NCBI RefSeq assembly: GCF_029846255.1
Contig: NZ_JARVWQ010000001.1
Location: 868,001-932,000 of the forward strand
Reading direction: 5' to 3'
DNA length: 64,000 bases
Source: Amnibacterium sp. CER49
Lineage (GTDB): Bacteria > Actinomycetota > Actinomycetes > Actinomycetales > Microbacteriaceae
How positions within the stretch are numbered: the stretch's first letter is position 1; the number at the start of each line of letters is the position of its first letter. Shown here piece after piece: positions 51,842 to 60,487 of the stretch. The position numbers were made by a program, and so were the translations under genes. A model generated the notes under the pieces. That model was not told the origin of the DNA. It ran no database searches and saw only the letters and a program-made list of their open reading frames with translations.

Positions 51842-53820
51842 GCCGGCACCCCCGCTCCGGTCTCGAGCTCCGCGCCGACCGCGTCGGCGTCCCACGTGAC
51901 CTGCTCGCGCTGCAGCTCGTCGACGCGGATGCAGCGCACCGACCCGCTGCCGTGCGCGGGCAGCGCCGGGAACGGCTTCCGGCACTCGTCGCGGGCGAAG
52001 CGGCAGCGGCTCGCGAAGCGGCACCCGCTCGGCCAGGAGCCGGGAGGCGGCACCGCGCCGGCGATCGAGGCGAGGCGGACGGGCACGGCGGCGCCCTCGG
52101 GCACGTGCGGGTTCGCCCGCAGCAGGGCCATCGTGTACGGGTGCGCCGGCTCGTCGAGCACCGCGGCGGCGGTGCCGGACTCGACGACCTCACCGGCGTA
52201 CATCACCGCGACGTCGTCGCAGAGGTCGGCGACGACCCCGAGGTCGTGGCTGACGATCACGATCGACAGGTCGATCTCGCGGACGAGGTCCCGCAGCAGG
52301 GTGAGGATCTCGGCCTGCACGGTCACGTCGAGCGCCGTGGTGGGTTCGTCGGCGATGAGCAGCTTCGGTCGGCCGGTGAGGGCGAGAGCGATCGCGACCC
52401 GCTGCGCCATGCCGCCCGACAGCTGGTGCGGGAAGCTCTTCAGCACCCGGGCCGGATCGACGATGCCGACCTGCTCGAGCAGCTCGACCGCCGTGGAGCG
52501 CGCCTCGGTGCGGCTGAGGCCCCGGAAGCGGCGCAACGGCTGCGTCAGCTGGTAGGCGATCGAGAACATGGGGTCGAGGGCGACCATCGGCTCCTGCGAG
52601 ATCATCGCGATCTCCTGGCCGCGGACGGCGTTCAGCTCGCGCTCCGAGAGCCCGACGAGGTCGCGCCCGCGCCAGAGGATCGCGCCGCCGGACACCGAGA
52701 CGCCGTCCGGGAGCAGACCGAGCAGCGACCGGGCCGTCATCGTCTTGCCGCAGCCCGATTCCCCCACGAGCCCGAGCACACGGCCGGCGCCGAGGCTGAA
52801 CGAGACGTCGCTCACGAGCGTCGGGCCGCCGTCGACCGCGACGGTGAGACCGCGGACCTCGAGCACGGCGGACGCACTCGGCGCTCCGTCCGCCGGCGAC
52901 GCGGGCGTGCGACCCGGGCGGCGCCGAGCGACGGTCCGCTCGCCGGCGGCCCTGTGGGCCAGCGCATCGGCGAGCTCGTTCGCGGCCACCACGGTGAGCG
53001 CGAGCGCGAGACCGCTCGGCACGAGCAGCCACGGGTCGTCGTAGATGTGCTTGCTGGCGTCCTGGATCATGAAGCCCCAGCTCGGCTGCGGCTCGCCCGG
53101 GCCGAAGCCGAGGAAGGCGAGGCCCGCGTTGATCAGCAGTCCGATGCCGAACAGCTGCGCCGCCTGCACGGCCGCGACCGTCGCCATCGACGGCAGCACG
53201 TGCACGAGGTTCACCTTCAGCGAGCCGATGCCGTTCACACGCGCGGCGTCGATGTAGAGGCGCTGCCGCACCGACTGGGCGACCCCGAGCATGATCCGGT
53301 AGACGGCTGCGGAGATGAGCACACCGAGCACCGCCATGACGACGTAGGTCTGCGCCCCGATCACGCCGATCACGGCGAGCAGGATGATGACGAGCGGCAG
53401 CGCGAGCATCACCTCCGTCGAGCGGCTGAGCACGCGCTCGACCCGCCGCCCGCGCTCCGCGGCGATCAGCGCGAGCGGCAGGCCGATGCCGAAGGCGACG
53501 ACGACCGTCACGAACGACGCGAGCAGCGGCTCGGCACCGGCGGTCACGACGCGGCTCAGCAGGTCGCGGCCGAGCGGGTCGGTGCCGAGCAGGTGCGCGC
53601 CCGACGGGAGCGCGAGCCGGTGCGCGAGGTCCTGGTCGTCGACGCGGTACGGGCGCCAGAGGGGTGCGGTGAACGACGCGACGACGATGAGCACGAGCCA
53701 GGCGGCGCCGAGCAGGCCGCCGGGGCGGCGGAGGAACCACGGCATCCCGCGACGTCGTGCCGTCGGCGCGGCGGGTTCGGGGGCGACCTCGTCGGCCGCG
53801 TCGAGAGGCAGCACGCTCAT
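51838..53820 (-). CDS. Fused ABC permease (DppC-like) and ATP-binding protein (DppD-like)
   Basis: A 660-residue fusion. Residues 1-295 are a DppC-type permease: first membrane segment at about 35-52, LLGTDPLGRDLLSRVV, the EAA loop DAARVNGIGSLKVNLVHVLP at 191-210, and FLGFGPGEPQPSWG. After a Pro/Ala-rich linker (about 296-318) comes a DppD-type ATPase with Walker A GESGCGKT (353-360), ISQEPMVALDPM, LSGGMAQRVAIALA and LLIADEPTTALD, then a terminal CRFASRCRFARDEC cluster. The fusion replaces two genes of a standard opp operon. Start overlaps the upstream permease stop (ATGA). Confidence 0.93.
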   Translation of the reverse strand: MSVLPLDAADEVAPEPAAPTARRRGMPWFLRRPGGLLGAAWLVLIVVASFTAPLWRPYRVDDQDLAHRLALPSGAHLLGTDPLGRDLLSRVVTAGAEPLLASFVTVVVAFGIGLPLALIAAERGRRVERVLSRSTEVMLALPLVIILLAVIGVIGAQTYVVMAVLGVLISAAVYRIMLGVAQSVRQRLYIDAARVNGIGSLKVNLVHVLPSMATVAAVQAAQLFGIGLLINAGLAFLGFGPGEPQPSWGFMIQDASKHIYDDPWLLVPSGLALALTVVAANELADALAHRAAGERTVARRRPGRTPASPADGAPSASAVLEVRGLTVAVDGGPTLVSDVSFSLGAGRVLGLVGESGCGKTMTARSLLGLLPDGVSVSGGAILWRGRDLVGLSERELNAVRGQEIAMISQEPMVALDPMFSIAYQLTQPLRRFRGLSRTEARSTAVELLEQVGIVDPARVLKSFPHQLSGGMAQRVAIALALTGRPKLLIADEPTTALDVTVQAEILTLLRDLVREIDLSIVIVSHDLGVVADLCDDVAVMYAGEVVESGTAAAVLDEPAHPYTMALLRANPHVPEGAAVPVRLASIAGAVPPPGSWPSGCRFASRCRFARDECRKPFPALPAHGSGSVRCIRVDELQREQVTWDADAVGAELETGAGVPA

Positions 53821-54758
53821 GCGGTCCGCACCTTCGGGTCGAGCGCCGCGACCATGAGGTCGAGCAGCAGGTTGGTGACGACGACCACGGCGGTCGCGAC
53901 GATGACGACGCCGATGAGCGCCGGGAAGTCGTGGGCGGACACCGCCGCCTGGCTCGCCTGGCCGAGGCCCGGCAGCGCGAAGAGGTTCTCGATGATCACC
54001 GAGCCGCCGAAGAGGCCGATGAACTGGATGCCGAGCACCGAGACGACGGGCACGCTCGTGAAGCGGAGCGCGTGCACGTAGCGGATGCGCCAGGTCGGCG
54101 TGCCGAGCGCCCGCAGCGTGCGGATGTGCTCCTGGCCGAGCGCCTCCCGCATGCCCGCGGCCGCGGTGCGGGCGATGATCGCGGCGCCGCCCACGGTCAG
54201 GGTGAGCACGGGCAGCAGGATGCTCCCGAGCCAGCCGAGCGGGTCCTGGCTGAGCGCGATGTAGCCGGTCGCCGGCAGCAGGTTCAGCTGCAGCGACAGC
54301 ACGAGGACGAAGAGGATCCCGACCCAGAAGGCGGGGAGGCTGAGGCCGATGCCGCTCCCGACGGTGATGATCCGGGCGAGCCAGCCGCCGCGGACCGCGG
54401 CGGTCACGCCGAGCACGATGCCGACGACACCGGAGAGCAGCGTCGCGAGCACGGCGATCGAGGCGGTCACCGGCAGCCGGGCCGCGAGGTCCGCGCCGAT
54501 GGAGCGACCGTCGATCAGCGAGACACCGAGATCGCCGCGGACGAGGTGGCCGAGGTAGTCGAGGAACTGGATCCAGAGCGGCCGGTCCCAGCCGAGCTCG
54601 TGGTTCTTCGCGGCGATCTGCGCCGGGGTGCCGCTCGGCCCGAGCACCACCGCGCCGGGGCTGCCCGGCGTCGCGTGCACGAGCAGGAAGCTGATCACCA
54701 CCGCGGCGAGGACCGTCGCGATCGCGATCGCGAGCCGTCGGCCGATGTAGGCGAGCAT
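53817..54758 (-). CDS. Oligopeptide-type ABC transporter permease (OppB/DppB-like)
   Basis: A 313-residue permease: N-terminal membrane segment YIGRRLAIAIATVLAAVVISF, then VHATPGSPG and LGWDRPLWIQFLDYLGHLVRGDLGVSL, the standard OppB periplasmic loop. The EAA loop is ALGQEHIRTLRALGTPTWRIRYVHAL and the closing IENLFALPGLGQASQAAV. It follows the SBP gene after a strong hairpin. Confidence 0.93.
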   Translation of the reverse strand: MLAYIGRRLAIAIATVLAAVVISFLLVHATPGSPGAVVLGPSGTPAQIAAKNHELGWDRPLWIQFLDYLGHLVRGDLGVSLIDGRSIGADLAARLPVTASIAVLATLLSGVVGIVLGVTAAVRGGWLARIITVGSGIGLSLPAFWVGILFVLVLSLQLNLLPATGYIALSQDPLGWLGSILLPVLTLTVGGAAIIARTAAAGMREALGQEHIRTLRALGTPTWRIRYVHALRFTSVPVVSVLGIQFIGLFGGSVIIENLFALPGLGQASQAAVSAHDFPALIGVVIVATAVVVVTNLLLDLMVAALDPKVRTA

Positions 54759-54796
54759 GTCGATCCCTTGGGTCAGCGCCGTTGCCGGGGACGGGG

Positions 54797-54826
54797 AGGG
54801 TGGCCGGGCCGGGGCCCGGCCACCCT
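54797..54826. terminator. Strong hairpin between Opp SBP and permease genes
   Basis: AGGGTGGCCGGGC (54797-54809) and GCCCGGCCACCCT (54814-54826) form a perfect 13-bp stem with a 4-base loop, 9 bases after the SBP stop on the minus strand. It probably lowers downstream transcription or stabilises SBP mRNA. Confidence 0.72.
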
Positions 54827-54834
54827 GGGTGTGG

Positions 54835-56421
54835 TCAGCTCGCGGGCTTGACGCTCGAGAGCACGATCTGGCCGTAGTTCGTGTAGAGCTCCGGCTTGGC
54901 GACCTTCTTCGCGTCGTAGCCGAAGTAGTTGAACGACTCGTACACCGGGATGTACCAGCCCTCGTTCGTGATCGCGGCGTCGAGGTTCTTCAGGGCCGCG
55001 TCCCGAGCGGTGCCCGTCGACCCGAGCGCCTGACCGAGGGCCGCGCCGATCTTGGGGTCCTGGGCGTGCTGCAGGTTCATGAAGCCGCCGTAGACGACGC
55101 CGGCGACGAAGCCGGCGGGGTTCGTGCCGATGCTGAAGGGCCCGAAGAGCAGCGGCTGCGTCTGGGCCGCCGCGAAGACGGCGTCGGTCGACGTGGCGGT
55201 CTTGAAGTTCAGCGTGACGCCGATCTTCGACCACTGCTTCTGGATCGCGACCTCGTCGTCCGTCGGCTTGCCGAGCACGGTGAGGTCGATCGAGAAGCCG
55301 TTCGGGTACCCCGCCTGGGCGAGCAGCCGCTTCGCCTTCGCCGGGTCGTACGCGTACTGCGTGTTGAGCGCCGGGTCGAAGCCGGTCGCGGCCGACGGGA
55401 ACAGCTGCGCCGTCGCCTTCGCGCCGGGGTGCAGGTCCTTCACGATGGTGGCGCGGTCGATGCCGTAGCTGAGCGCCTGACGCACCTCGGGCTTCGCGAA
55501 CGCCTTGTTCGTCCTGCCGAGCTTGTCGGCGACGGGGAAGCCGACGATGGTGCCGCCGACCTGGGTGACGCTCCTGCGGGCCTTCACGACGTTCGTCGTG
55601 CTCGGGTCGAGCTGGCCCGCGAGGTCGACCTGGCCGGAGGCGACCGCGTTCGCGAGCGACTGGGCGTCGGTGATCACCTTGAAGACGACCGTGTCGAACG
55701 CGAACGCCGTCGCGTCCCAGGCCTTCGCGTTCTTCTTCAGCGTGTAGGAGCTGCCGCGGGTCGCGGAGCCGAGCGTGTACGGGCCGGATCCGTCGGGGGT
55801 CGTCTTCAGGGACGAGGGGTCCGCGATCCCCTTGCTGCCGACGATCGCGCCCGCGCTGTCGGCGAGCGCGCTCGCGCCGTTCGCCTGCGGCTGCGCCCAG
55901 GTGATGACGACGGTGCTCGCGTCGGGGGTGGCGATGTCGGTGATCGCGCTGCTGCCGGTCTTCGACAGCTGCCCGTACGCCGCGAGCGTGGGGTCGCTCC
56001 GGCGGTCGAGGTTCTGCTTCACGAGCGAGGAGGTGAGCGTCGACCCGTCCGTGAACTTCACGCCCGGGCGCAGCTTCAGCGTGAAGGTCTTGTTGTCCTT
56101 GCTCGTGGTCGAGGAGGCGACGAGGCTCGGCTTCGCGTTCCCCGCGGCGTCCGTGACGAACAGCGCGTCGTACAGGCCCGCGAAGAAGCTGAACTGGCCG
56201 GCCGAGTAGAGCAGCGGGTCGTAGCCGTTCGGCGCGGCGTCCGCGTTCTCGCCGATGGTCACCGTCGAGGTCGTCGACGCACCGCCCGCGCTGCCGGACG
56301 CGCCGCCCGAGCAGGCGGCGAGCGACGTGGCCAGGGCGACGGCCGCGGCAGCCGCGCCGAGGCGCAGCCACGGAGCGCCCGAGCGGGCCGTCGGCGTCGG
56401 CGTCGGGGAGGGACGGTTCAT
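54835..56421 (-). CDS. Solute-binding lipoprotein, family 5 (Opp/Dpp type)
   Basis: A 528-residue SBP. The signal peptide ends in lipobox SLAAC (Cys37). Mature features include NGYDPLLYSAGQFSFFAGLYDALF, KTFTLKLRPGVKFTDGSTL, DGSGPYTL, EVRQALSYGIDRATIV and AKRLLAQAGYPNGF, all family 5. These proteins bind peptides but also glycosides, nickel and other compounds. The glycosidase neighbours here favour a glycoside. ATG 56421 follows AAAGGAG; the frame extends 34 codons further but into the promoter. Confidence 0.92.
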   Translation of the reverse strand: MNRPSPTPTPTARSGAPWLRLGAAAAAVALATSLAACSGGASGSAGGASTTSTVTIGENADAAPNGYDPLLYSAGQFSFFAGLYDALFVTDAAGNAKPSLVASSTTSKDNKTFTLKLRPGVKFTDGSTLTSSLVKQNLDRRSDPTLAAYGQLSKTGSSAITDIATPDASTVVITWAQPQANGASALADSAGAIVGSKGIADPSSLKTTPDGSGPYTLGSATRGSSYTLKKNAKAWDATAFAFDTVVFKVITDAQSLANAVASGQVDLAGQLDPSTTNVVKARRSVTQVGGTIVGFPVADKLGRTNKAFAKPEVRQALSYGIDRATIVKDLHPGAKATAQLFPSAATGFDPALNTQYAYDPAKAKRLLAQAGYPNGFSIDLTVLGKPTDDEVAIQKQWSKIGVTLNFKTATSTDAVFAAAQTQPLLFGPFSIGTNPAGFVAGVVYGGFMNLQHAQDPKIGAALGQALGSTGTARDAALKNLDAAITNEGWYIPVYESFNYFGYDAKKVAKPELYTNYGQIVLSSVKPAS

Positions 56422-56496
56422 GAGCAGGGGCTCCTTTGCCTTACCGGGCTTCGATCCGCGGCCGCCGGTCGCGGTCCTCGCGGGGATGTCCGGGAA

Positions 56497-56525
56497 GTTG
56501 TAGCACGGATCCGGGCGAATCAAAA
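56497..56525 (-). promoter_or_regulatory. Promoter of the opp operon
   Basis: On the minus strand TTTTGA (56525-56520) and TACAAC (56502-56497) are 17 bases apart; TTGATT with a 15-base spacer is an alternative. The palindromic site at 56531 lies just upstream of the -35, an activator position. Confidence 0.5.
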
Positions 56526-56530
56526 GTAAC

Positions 56531-56545
56531 TTTCGCAGAGCGAAA
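56531..56545 (-). promoter_or_regulatory. Palindromic operator TTTCGC-AGA-GCGAAA
   Basis: A perfect 6-bp-arm palindrome with a 3-base centre, located 5 bases upstream of the opp -35. A 13-of-15 match lies downstream of the -10 of the SDR operon (61271-61285). Such sites are typical in size of IclR-family regulators, and an IclR gene starts at 63768. Confidence 0.7.
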
Positions 56546-56575
56546 CAGGACGTGTCGCGAGGCGTCGACGAGGGG

Positions 56576-57817
56576 TCAGGCGAGGCGGCGGGAGCGGCTC
56601 ACGAGCCGTCCGTACTCGTGCGCGCTGGGCTTCGGCGTGCGCACGAACGTCGTCCTGTCGACCTCGTGCAGCCCGAGGCGGGGGCCGTAGCCGCCGACCC
56701 ACTCGAAGTTGTCGAGATGCGTCCAGTGGCAGTAGCCGAGCACCGGCACGCCCTCGGCGATCGCCTCGGCGAGCGCCTCGAGCGAGGGCTCCAGGAAGCC
56801 GACCCGCACCCGATCGTCGTGGGTGCCGACGCCGTGCTCGGAGACGAGCGCCGGCACGCCCGTCACCTCGTGGGCGTACCGCACGGCACCGGCGAGCGAG
56901 GCGGGTTCGACGGCGGACCCCATCTCGTTCAGCACGGCCCCGTCAGGGGCCGGGAGGGGCCCCTCCGGGCCGTGCACGACCCGCTCGTAGTTCTGCACGC
57001 CCACGAAGTCGTCCTCCGCGGCGAGCGCGAGCCAGCGACCGTACGCGGCCGCCCGCTTCGCGTCGCGGGCCGCCTCACCGCCCGGCGCCGCGACGTCGTC
57101 GACCATCGCGATCGAGAACCCGACGGGCAGGTCCGGGCGGCGGCCCTTGATCGCCGCCTTGCCGGCGCGATGGGCGGCCGTGAGCCCCTCCTCGATGGCG
57201 TCGTAGTCCTCCGGCTGCACGACGTTGCTCGCGCGGTACCGCTCGACCCCCGCCGCCTCGGAGGCGGCACTGAGGGTGGCGCGGGTCAGGTCGAGCACGG
57301 GCGGCGGAAGGATGAACGAGAGCAGCCGCGGCAGGTTCGGCTCGTTCAGGGTCATCGCGATCGCGATGCGGTCGCCGAAGCGCTCCATGACGACGTCGCA
57401 GTACCGGGCGAACCGGGGCGCCGCATCCTCGGCGAGCATCCCGCCCCTGGCCGCGAACCAGTGCGGGGCGGTGAAGTGGTTGAAGGTGACGACCGGCGCG
57501 AGCCCGCGGGCGACCGCACCGTCGACGACCGCCTCGTAGTGGTCGAGGGCCGCCTCGTCGATCCGGCCCGCCTCCGGCTCGACGCGCGCCCATTCGACGG
57601 AGAACCGGTAGGAGTTCAGGTGCATCGCGACCGCGAGGTCGAGGTCGGTCTCCCAGAGCTCGTAGCCGTTGCACGCACGGCCCGACGGCTCGCGGAAGAT
57701 CGTCGGCGTCACGTGCTCGAGGAACCACGTGTCGCTCGTCGTGTTGTCGCCCTCGTTCTGGTGGCCGGCGGTGGCGACCCCCCAGAGGAAGTCGGCGGGG
57801 AAGGTCGGATCAGGCAT
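56576..57817 (-). CDS. GH1 beta-glycosidase
   Basis: A 413-residue family 1 glycosidase. Begins FPADFLWGVATAGHQNEG, the GH1 N-terminal signature. The acid/base Glu159 is in TLNEPN. The nucleophile Glu327 is in SEHGVG, where most members have TENG, so the residue after the nucleophile is changed. YCHWTHLDNFEW contains the aglycone/sugar-binding Trp and Glu. It is slightly short for GH1 (usually 440-480). No signal peptide. ATG 57817 follows AAGGAG. It is between the FAH genes and the opp operon on the same strand, fitting hydrolysis of an imported beta-glucoside. Confidence 0.9.
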   Translation of the reverse strand: MPDPTFPADFLWGVATAGHQNEGDNTTSDTWFLEHVTPTIFREPSGRACNGYELWETDLDLAVAMHLNSYRFSVEWARVEPEAGRIDEAALDHYEAVVDGAVARGLAPVVTFNHFTAPHWFAARGGMLAEDAAPRFARYCDVVMERFGDRIAIAMTLNEPNLPRLLSFILPPPVLDLTRATLSAASEAAGVERYRASNVVQPEDYDAIEEGLTAAHRAGKAAIKGRRPDLPVGFSIAMVDDVAAPGGEAARDAKRAAAYGRWLALAAEDDFVGVQNYERVVHGPEGPLPAPDGAVLNEMGSAVEPASLAGAVRYAHEVTGVPALVSEHGVGTHDDRVRVGFLEPSLEALAEAIAEGVPVLGYCHWTHLDNFEWVGGYGPRLGLHEVDRTTFVRTPKPSAHEYGRLVSRSRRLA

Positions 57818-57871
57818 GTGTGCTCCTTGGACGTGTGACGGAGGCGTGCAGGGACGCCGGAGGCATGGTCG

Positions 57872-57903
57872 AGGAGGGCGACGGCCGGTGCCGTCGCCCT
57901 CCT
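57872..57903. terminator. Hairpin between FAH and GH1 genes
   Basis: AGGAGGGCGACGGC (57872-57885) and GCCGTCGCCCTCCT (57890-57903) form a perfect 14-bp stem with a tetraloop (ACCG on the minus strand), 12 bases after the FAH stop. The same tetraloop closes the terminator at 23382. Probable partial or full terminator of the SDR-FAH transcript. Confidence 0.7.
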
Positions 57904-57915
57904 TGCCGGACGGGA

Positions 57916-58761
57916 TCAGGGGGCGGCGCGGAAACGCGTGCGGATGCTGCCGACGCCCTCGATCTCGCTGACGAGCTCCTCGCCGGGCGTGAGGAACCGC
58001 TTCGGGGTGCGCGCGTTGCCGACCCCCGAGGGCGTGCCCGAGAAGACCAGGTCGCCGGGCAGCAGCGTGCAGACGGCGGAGAGCCGCACGAGCAGCTCCG
58101 GCACGTCGTAGATCATCCGCGAGGTGCGGCCCGACTGCATCGTCTCGCCGTCGAGCCGGCACGAGATCGCGAGGTCGTCGCGGTCCGGCAGCTCGTCGGC
58201 CGTGACGAGCCACGGACCGGTCGGCCCGAAGCCCTCGTGCGACTTCGCGAGGCTGTACTGCGGCTTCGCGCCGGCGGACTGGGACACGCGCTCGGAGAGG
58301 TCCTGCCCCACCGTCACGCCCGCGACGTGCTCCCACGCCTGCTCGCGCGACAGCCGCCGCGCCCGCGTGCCGATCGCGAGGACGAGCTCGACCTCCCAGT
58401 CGACCGTCTCGGTCGGCAGCTCGACGACCGCGTCGGCGCCCGTGAGGCAGGTCGGGAACTTCGTGAACGTGATCGGTGCGGAGTCCGGCGGGTAGCCCGC
58501 CTCGTCGGCGTGCTCGCGGTAGTTCACGCCGATCGCGAAGACCTGCGGCGGGCGCGGGACGGGCGGTCCGAGCTGCTCGGGCGCGAACCGGACGTCCGGC
58601 TCGCCGGTCGCGCCCGCGGCCCAGCCGGCGAACCCGCCCCAGTCGGTGAACAGCGCCTGCGGATCGGCGCCGAAGCGGCCGTCCGAGGCCCGCTCGACGT
58701 CGAGACCGACGCCGTCGCCCGTGACGAGGACGGCGCGGCCGGCGACGTTCGCGACCCTCAT
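57916..58761 (-). CDS. Fumarylacetoacetate hydrolase-family protein (1)
   Basis: A 281-residue FAH-fold enzyme. FAIGVNYREHADEAGYP, ITFTKFPTCLTG, VDWEVELVLAIG (metal glutamates), VAGVTVGQDLSERV (metal Asp) and LLPGDLVFSGTPSGVGNAR are the family motifs. Members hydrolyse or dehydrate beta-diketo acids and 2-keto-3-deoxy sugar acids. Its ATG overlaps the stop of the second FAH gene (ATGA). The reaction cannot be fixed from sequence. Confidence 0.88.
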   Translation of the reverse strand: MRVANVAGRAVLVTGDGVGLDVERASDGRFGADPQALFTDWGGFAGWAAGATGEPDVRFAPEQLGPPVPRPPQVFAIGVNYREHADEAGYPPDSAPITFTKFPTCLTGADAVVELPTETVDWEVELVLAIGTRARRLSREQAWEHVAGVTVGQDLSERVSQSAGAKPQYSLAKSHEGFGPTGPWLVTADELPDRDDLAISCRLDGETMQSGRTSRMIYDVPELLVRLSAVCTLLPGDLVFSGTPSGVGNARTPKRFLTPGEELVSEIEGVGSIRTRFRAAP

Positions 58762-59636
58762 TCGGTCACCGAGACGGCGGGCTGCGGCTCGGGGGTGCCG
58801 TAGGCGTCCTCCCACGACACGACGCGGTTGCGCAGCACGCCGATGCCCTGGATCTCGGCCTCGACGACGTCGCCGGGCTGCAGGTAGAAGTCGAACGGGT
58901 TCTCCTGGATCGCGGCGACGCCCGAGACGGTGCCGGTGGTGAGCAGGTCGCCCGCGCTGTAGCCCTGCGGCGAGTGGAACGCGATGAGCTGCGGGATGGT
59001 GAGCCGCATGTCGTTCGTGTTGCCGGTCTGGCGCACGTCGCCGTTCACGCGCAGCTCCATCGCGAGCTCCTGGTAGTCGGGGATCTCGTCGGCCGTGACG
59101 ATCCACGGGCCGATCGGGCAGAAGGTGTCGATGCCCTTGCTGAACGAGAAGACGCCCGACTTCATCTCCCGGCGCTGGATGTCGCGCGCGGTGATGTCGT
59201 TGAAGACGGTGAAACCGGCGATGTACGACTCGGCCTCGTCGGGGCCGAAGAACTTGCCCTTCCTGCCGATCACGACGGCGAGCTCGAGCTCGTAGTCGAG
59301 CTCCTTCGTGAGGTTCGCGGGGTACACGATGTCGTCGTCGGGGCCGATGACCGCGTCGACGTTCTGGAAGAACACGATGCCCTTGTGCACGGGGTGCGAC
59401 CAGCTGACGGCGGTGAGCTCCTCGTGGTGCGCGGCGAAGTTGCCGGCGGTGTGGAAGAACTTCCTCGGCTGGATGGGCGCGCGCAGCCGCACGTCCTGCA
59501 GCTTCAGCCGCTCCCCCGTCTCGCGGACGTCGCCCCCGCGCTCGAAGTACTCGCGGGTCGACGGCACGTCGAGCTCGACGACGTCGTCGCCCTCGAGCCG
59601 CGCGACGCGGCCCTGGTCGAAGGTGATGAGCTTCAT
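58758..59636 (-). CDS. Fumarylacetoacetate hydrolase-family protein (2)
   Basis: A 292-residue FAH-fold enzyme of a second subgroup. RKFFHTAGNFAAHHEEL replaces the GxNYxxH stretch. LDYELELAVVIG, IAGFTVFNDITARDIQ and YSAGDLLTTGTVSGVAAI carry the metal-site Glu and Asp residues. It could act before or after FAH (1) in the same route. It is preceded by 25 bases and the stop of an SDR. Two different FAH genes beside two SDRs resemble non-phosphorylative sugar-acid pathways as well as aromatic meta-cleavage ends. Confidence 0.88.
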   Translation of the reverse strand: MKLITFDQGRVARLEGDDVVELDVPSTREYFERGGDVRETGERLKLQDVRLRAPIQPRKFFHTAGNFAAHHEELTAVSWSHPVHKGIVFFQNVDAVIGPDDDIVYPANLTKELDYELELAVVIGRKGKFFGPDEAESYIAGFTVFNDITARDIQRREMKSGVFSFSKGIDTFCPIGPWIVTADEIPDYQELAMELRVNGDVRQTGNTNDMRLTIPQLIAFHSPQGYSAGDLLTTGTVSGVAAIQENPFDFYLQPGDVVEAEIQGIGVLRNRVVSWEDAYGTPEPQPAVSVTE

Positions 59637-59661
59637 CTCGGACGATCCTTCCTCGGCGGCC

Positions 59662-60456
59662 TCAGGCGCCGACCATGTTGAAGCCGCCGTCGGCGAGCAT
59701 GTACGAGCCGGTCAGATGGGCCGCCTCGTCGGTGGCGAGCCAGAGGCACGTGCCCGCGACGAACTCGGGCGGCGGGATGACGCCCATCGGCGTCTGCGAG
59801 AGCAGCACCTCGCGGCGCCCGCTCTTCCAGTCCTCGCGGTTCAGCAGCCGCTCGGTCTCCATGAAGCCCGGCGCGAACGTGTTCACGCGGACCGCGGGCG
59901 CGAAGGCCTTCGCGTACGACTTCGTGATGCCGAGGATCCCGTACTTCGCCGCCGCGTACTGCGGCGCGCGGGGCGACCCGCGCACGATCACGGTGGAGCC
60001 GACGTTGACGATGCTCCCGTGGCCCTGCTCGAGCATCCGCGAGCCGAACTCGTGGGTCATGAGCAGCGTCCCCTTGACGTCGACGTCGATGACCGCGTCG
60101 AGCGCCTCCTGGGTCAGCTCGCGCCACGACATCTGCTCGGAGGAGACGTCCCCGACGTTGTTCACGAGCACGTCGAGGCCGCCGAACGCGGCCCAGACCT
60201 CGTCAGCCATGCGCTTGATCTCGTCCCAGGACGCGATGTCGGCCTGCACGAGGATGCCGTCGCGGCCCGCTTCGCGCACCCGCTCGAGCGTGCGCTCGGC
60301 GCCCGCCTTCGAGCTGCGGTAGTGGATGGCGACGTTCGCGCCCTCCTGCGCCGCGCGGGCCGCGACCTCGGCACCGAACCCGGTGCCGGCGCCGGTGACG
60401 AGCACCGTCCTGCCCTCGAACCGCGGGAAGATCCGCGGCTCCGTCGGATCGCTCAT
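59662..60456 (-). CDS. Short-chain dehydrogenase/reductase (1)
   Basis: A 264-residue classical SDR. Cofactor motif VLVTGAGTGFG near residue 18, VNNVG, the catalytic Ser in NVGSTVIV and YAAAKYG (Tyr-x-x-x-Lys). VRVNTFAPGFMETERL follows. HYRSSKAG after the second strand, with basic residues, would favour NADP. It starts 31 bases after the SDR upstream. Probable dehydrogenase of a sugar or a sugar-acid intermediate. Confidence 0.9.
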   Translation of the reverse strand: MSDPTEPRIFPRFEGRTVLVTGAGTGFGAEVAARAAQEGANVAIHYRSSKAGAERTLERVREAGRDGILVQADIASWDEIKRMADEVWAAFGGLDVLVNNVGDVSSEQMSWRELTQEALDAVIDVDVKGTLLMTHEFGSRMLEQGHGSIVNVGSTVIVRGSPRAPQYAAAKYGILGITKSYAKAFAPAVRVNTFAPGFMETERLLNREDWKSGRREVLLSQTPMGVIPPPEFVAGTCLWLATDEAAHLTGSYMLADGGFNMVGA

Positions 60457-60487
60457 ACGAGGACTCCTTCGATCTCGTGTCGGTCGG

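Noticed and set aside
54835-56421. Calling the family 5 SBP a peptide- or nickel-binding protein
   Set aside because: The family is broad and the context (GH1, nucleoside-hydrolase-like enzyme) argues for glycosides, so no ligand is assigned.
54835-56523. Upstream start at 56523 for the Opp-type SBP
   Set aside because: It would place 34 hydrophilic residues before the lipoprotein signal peptide and overlap the predicted promoter.
57916-59636. Calling the FAH pair a homoprotocatechuate/meta-cleavage operon
   Set aside because: No extradiol dioxygenase, aldolase or semialdehyde dehydrogenase is present; sugar-acid routes are at least as likely.
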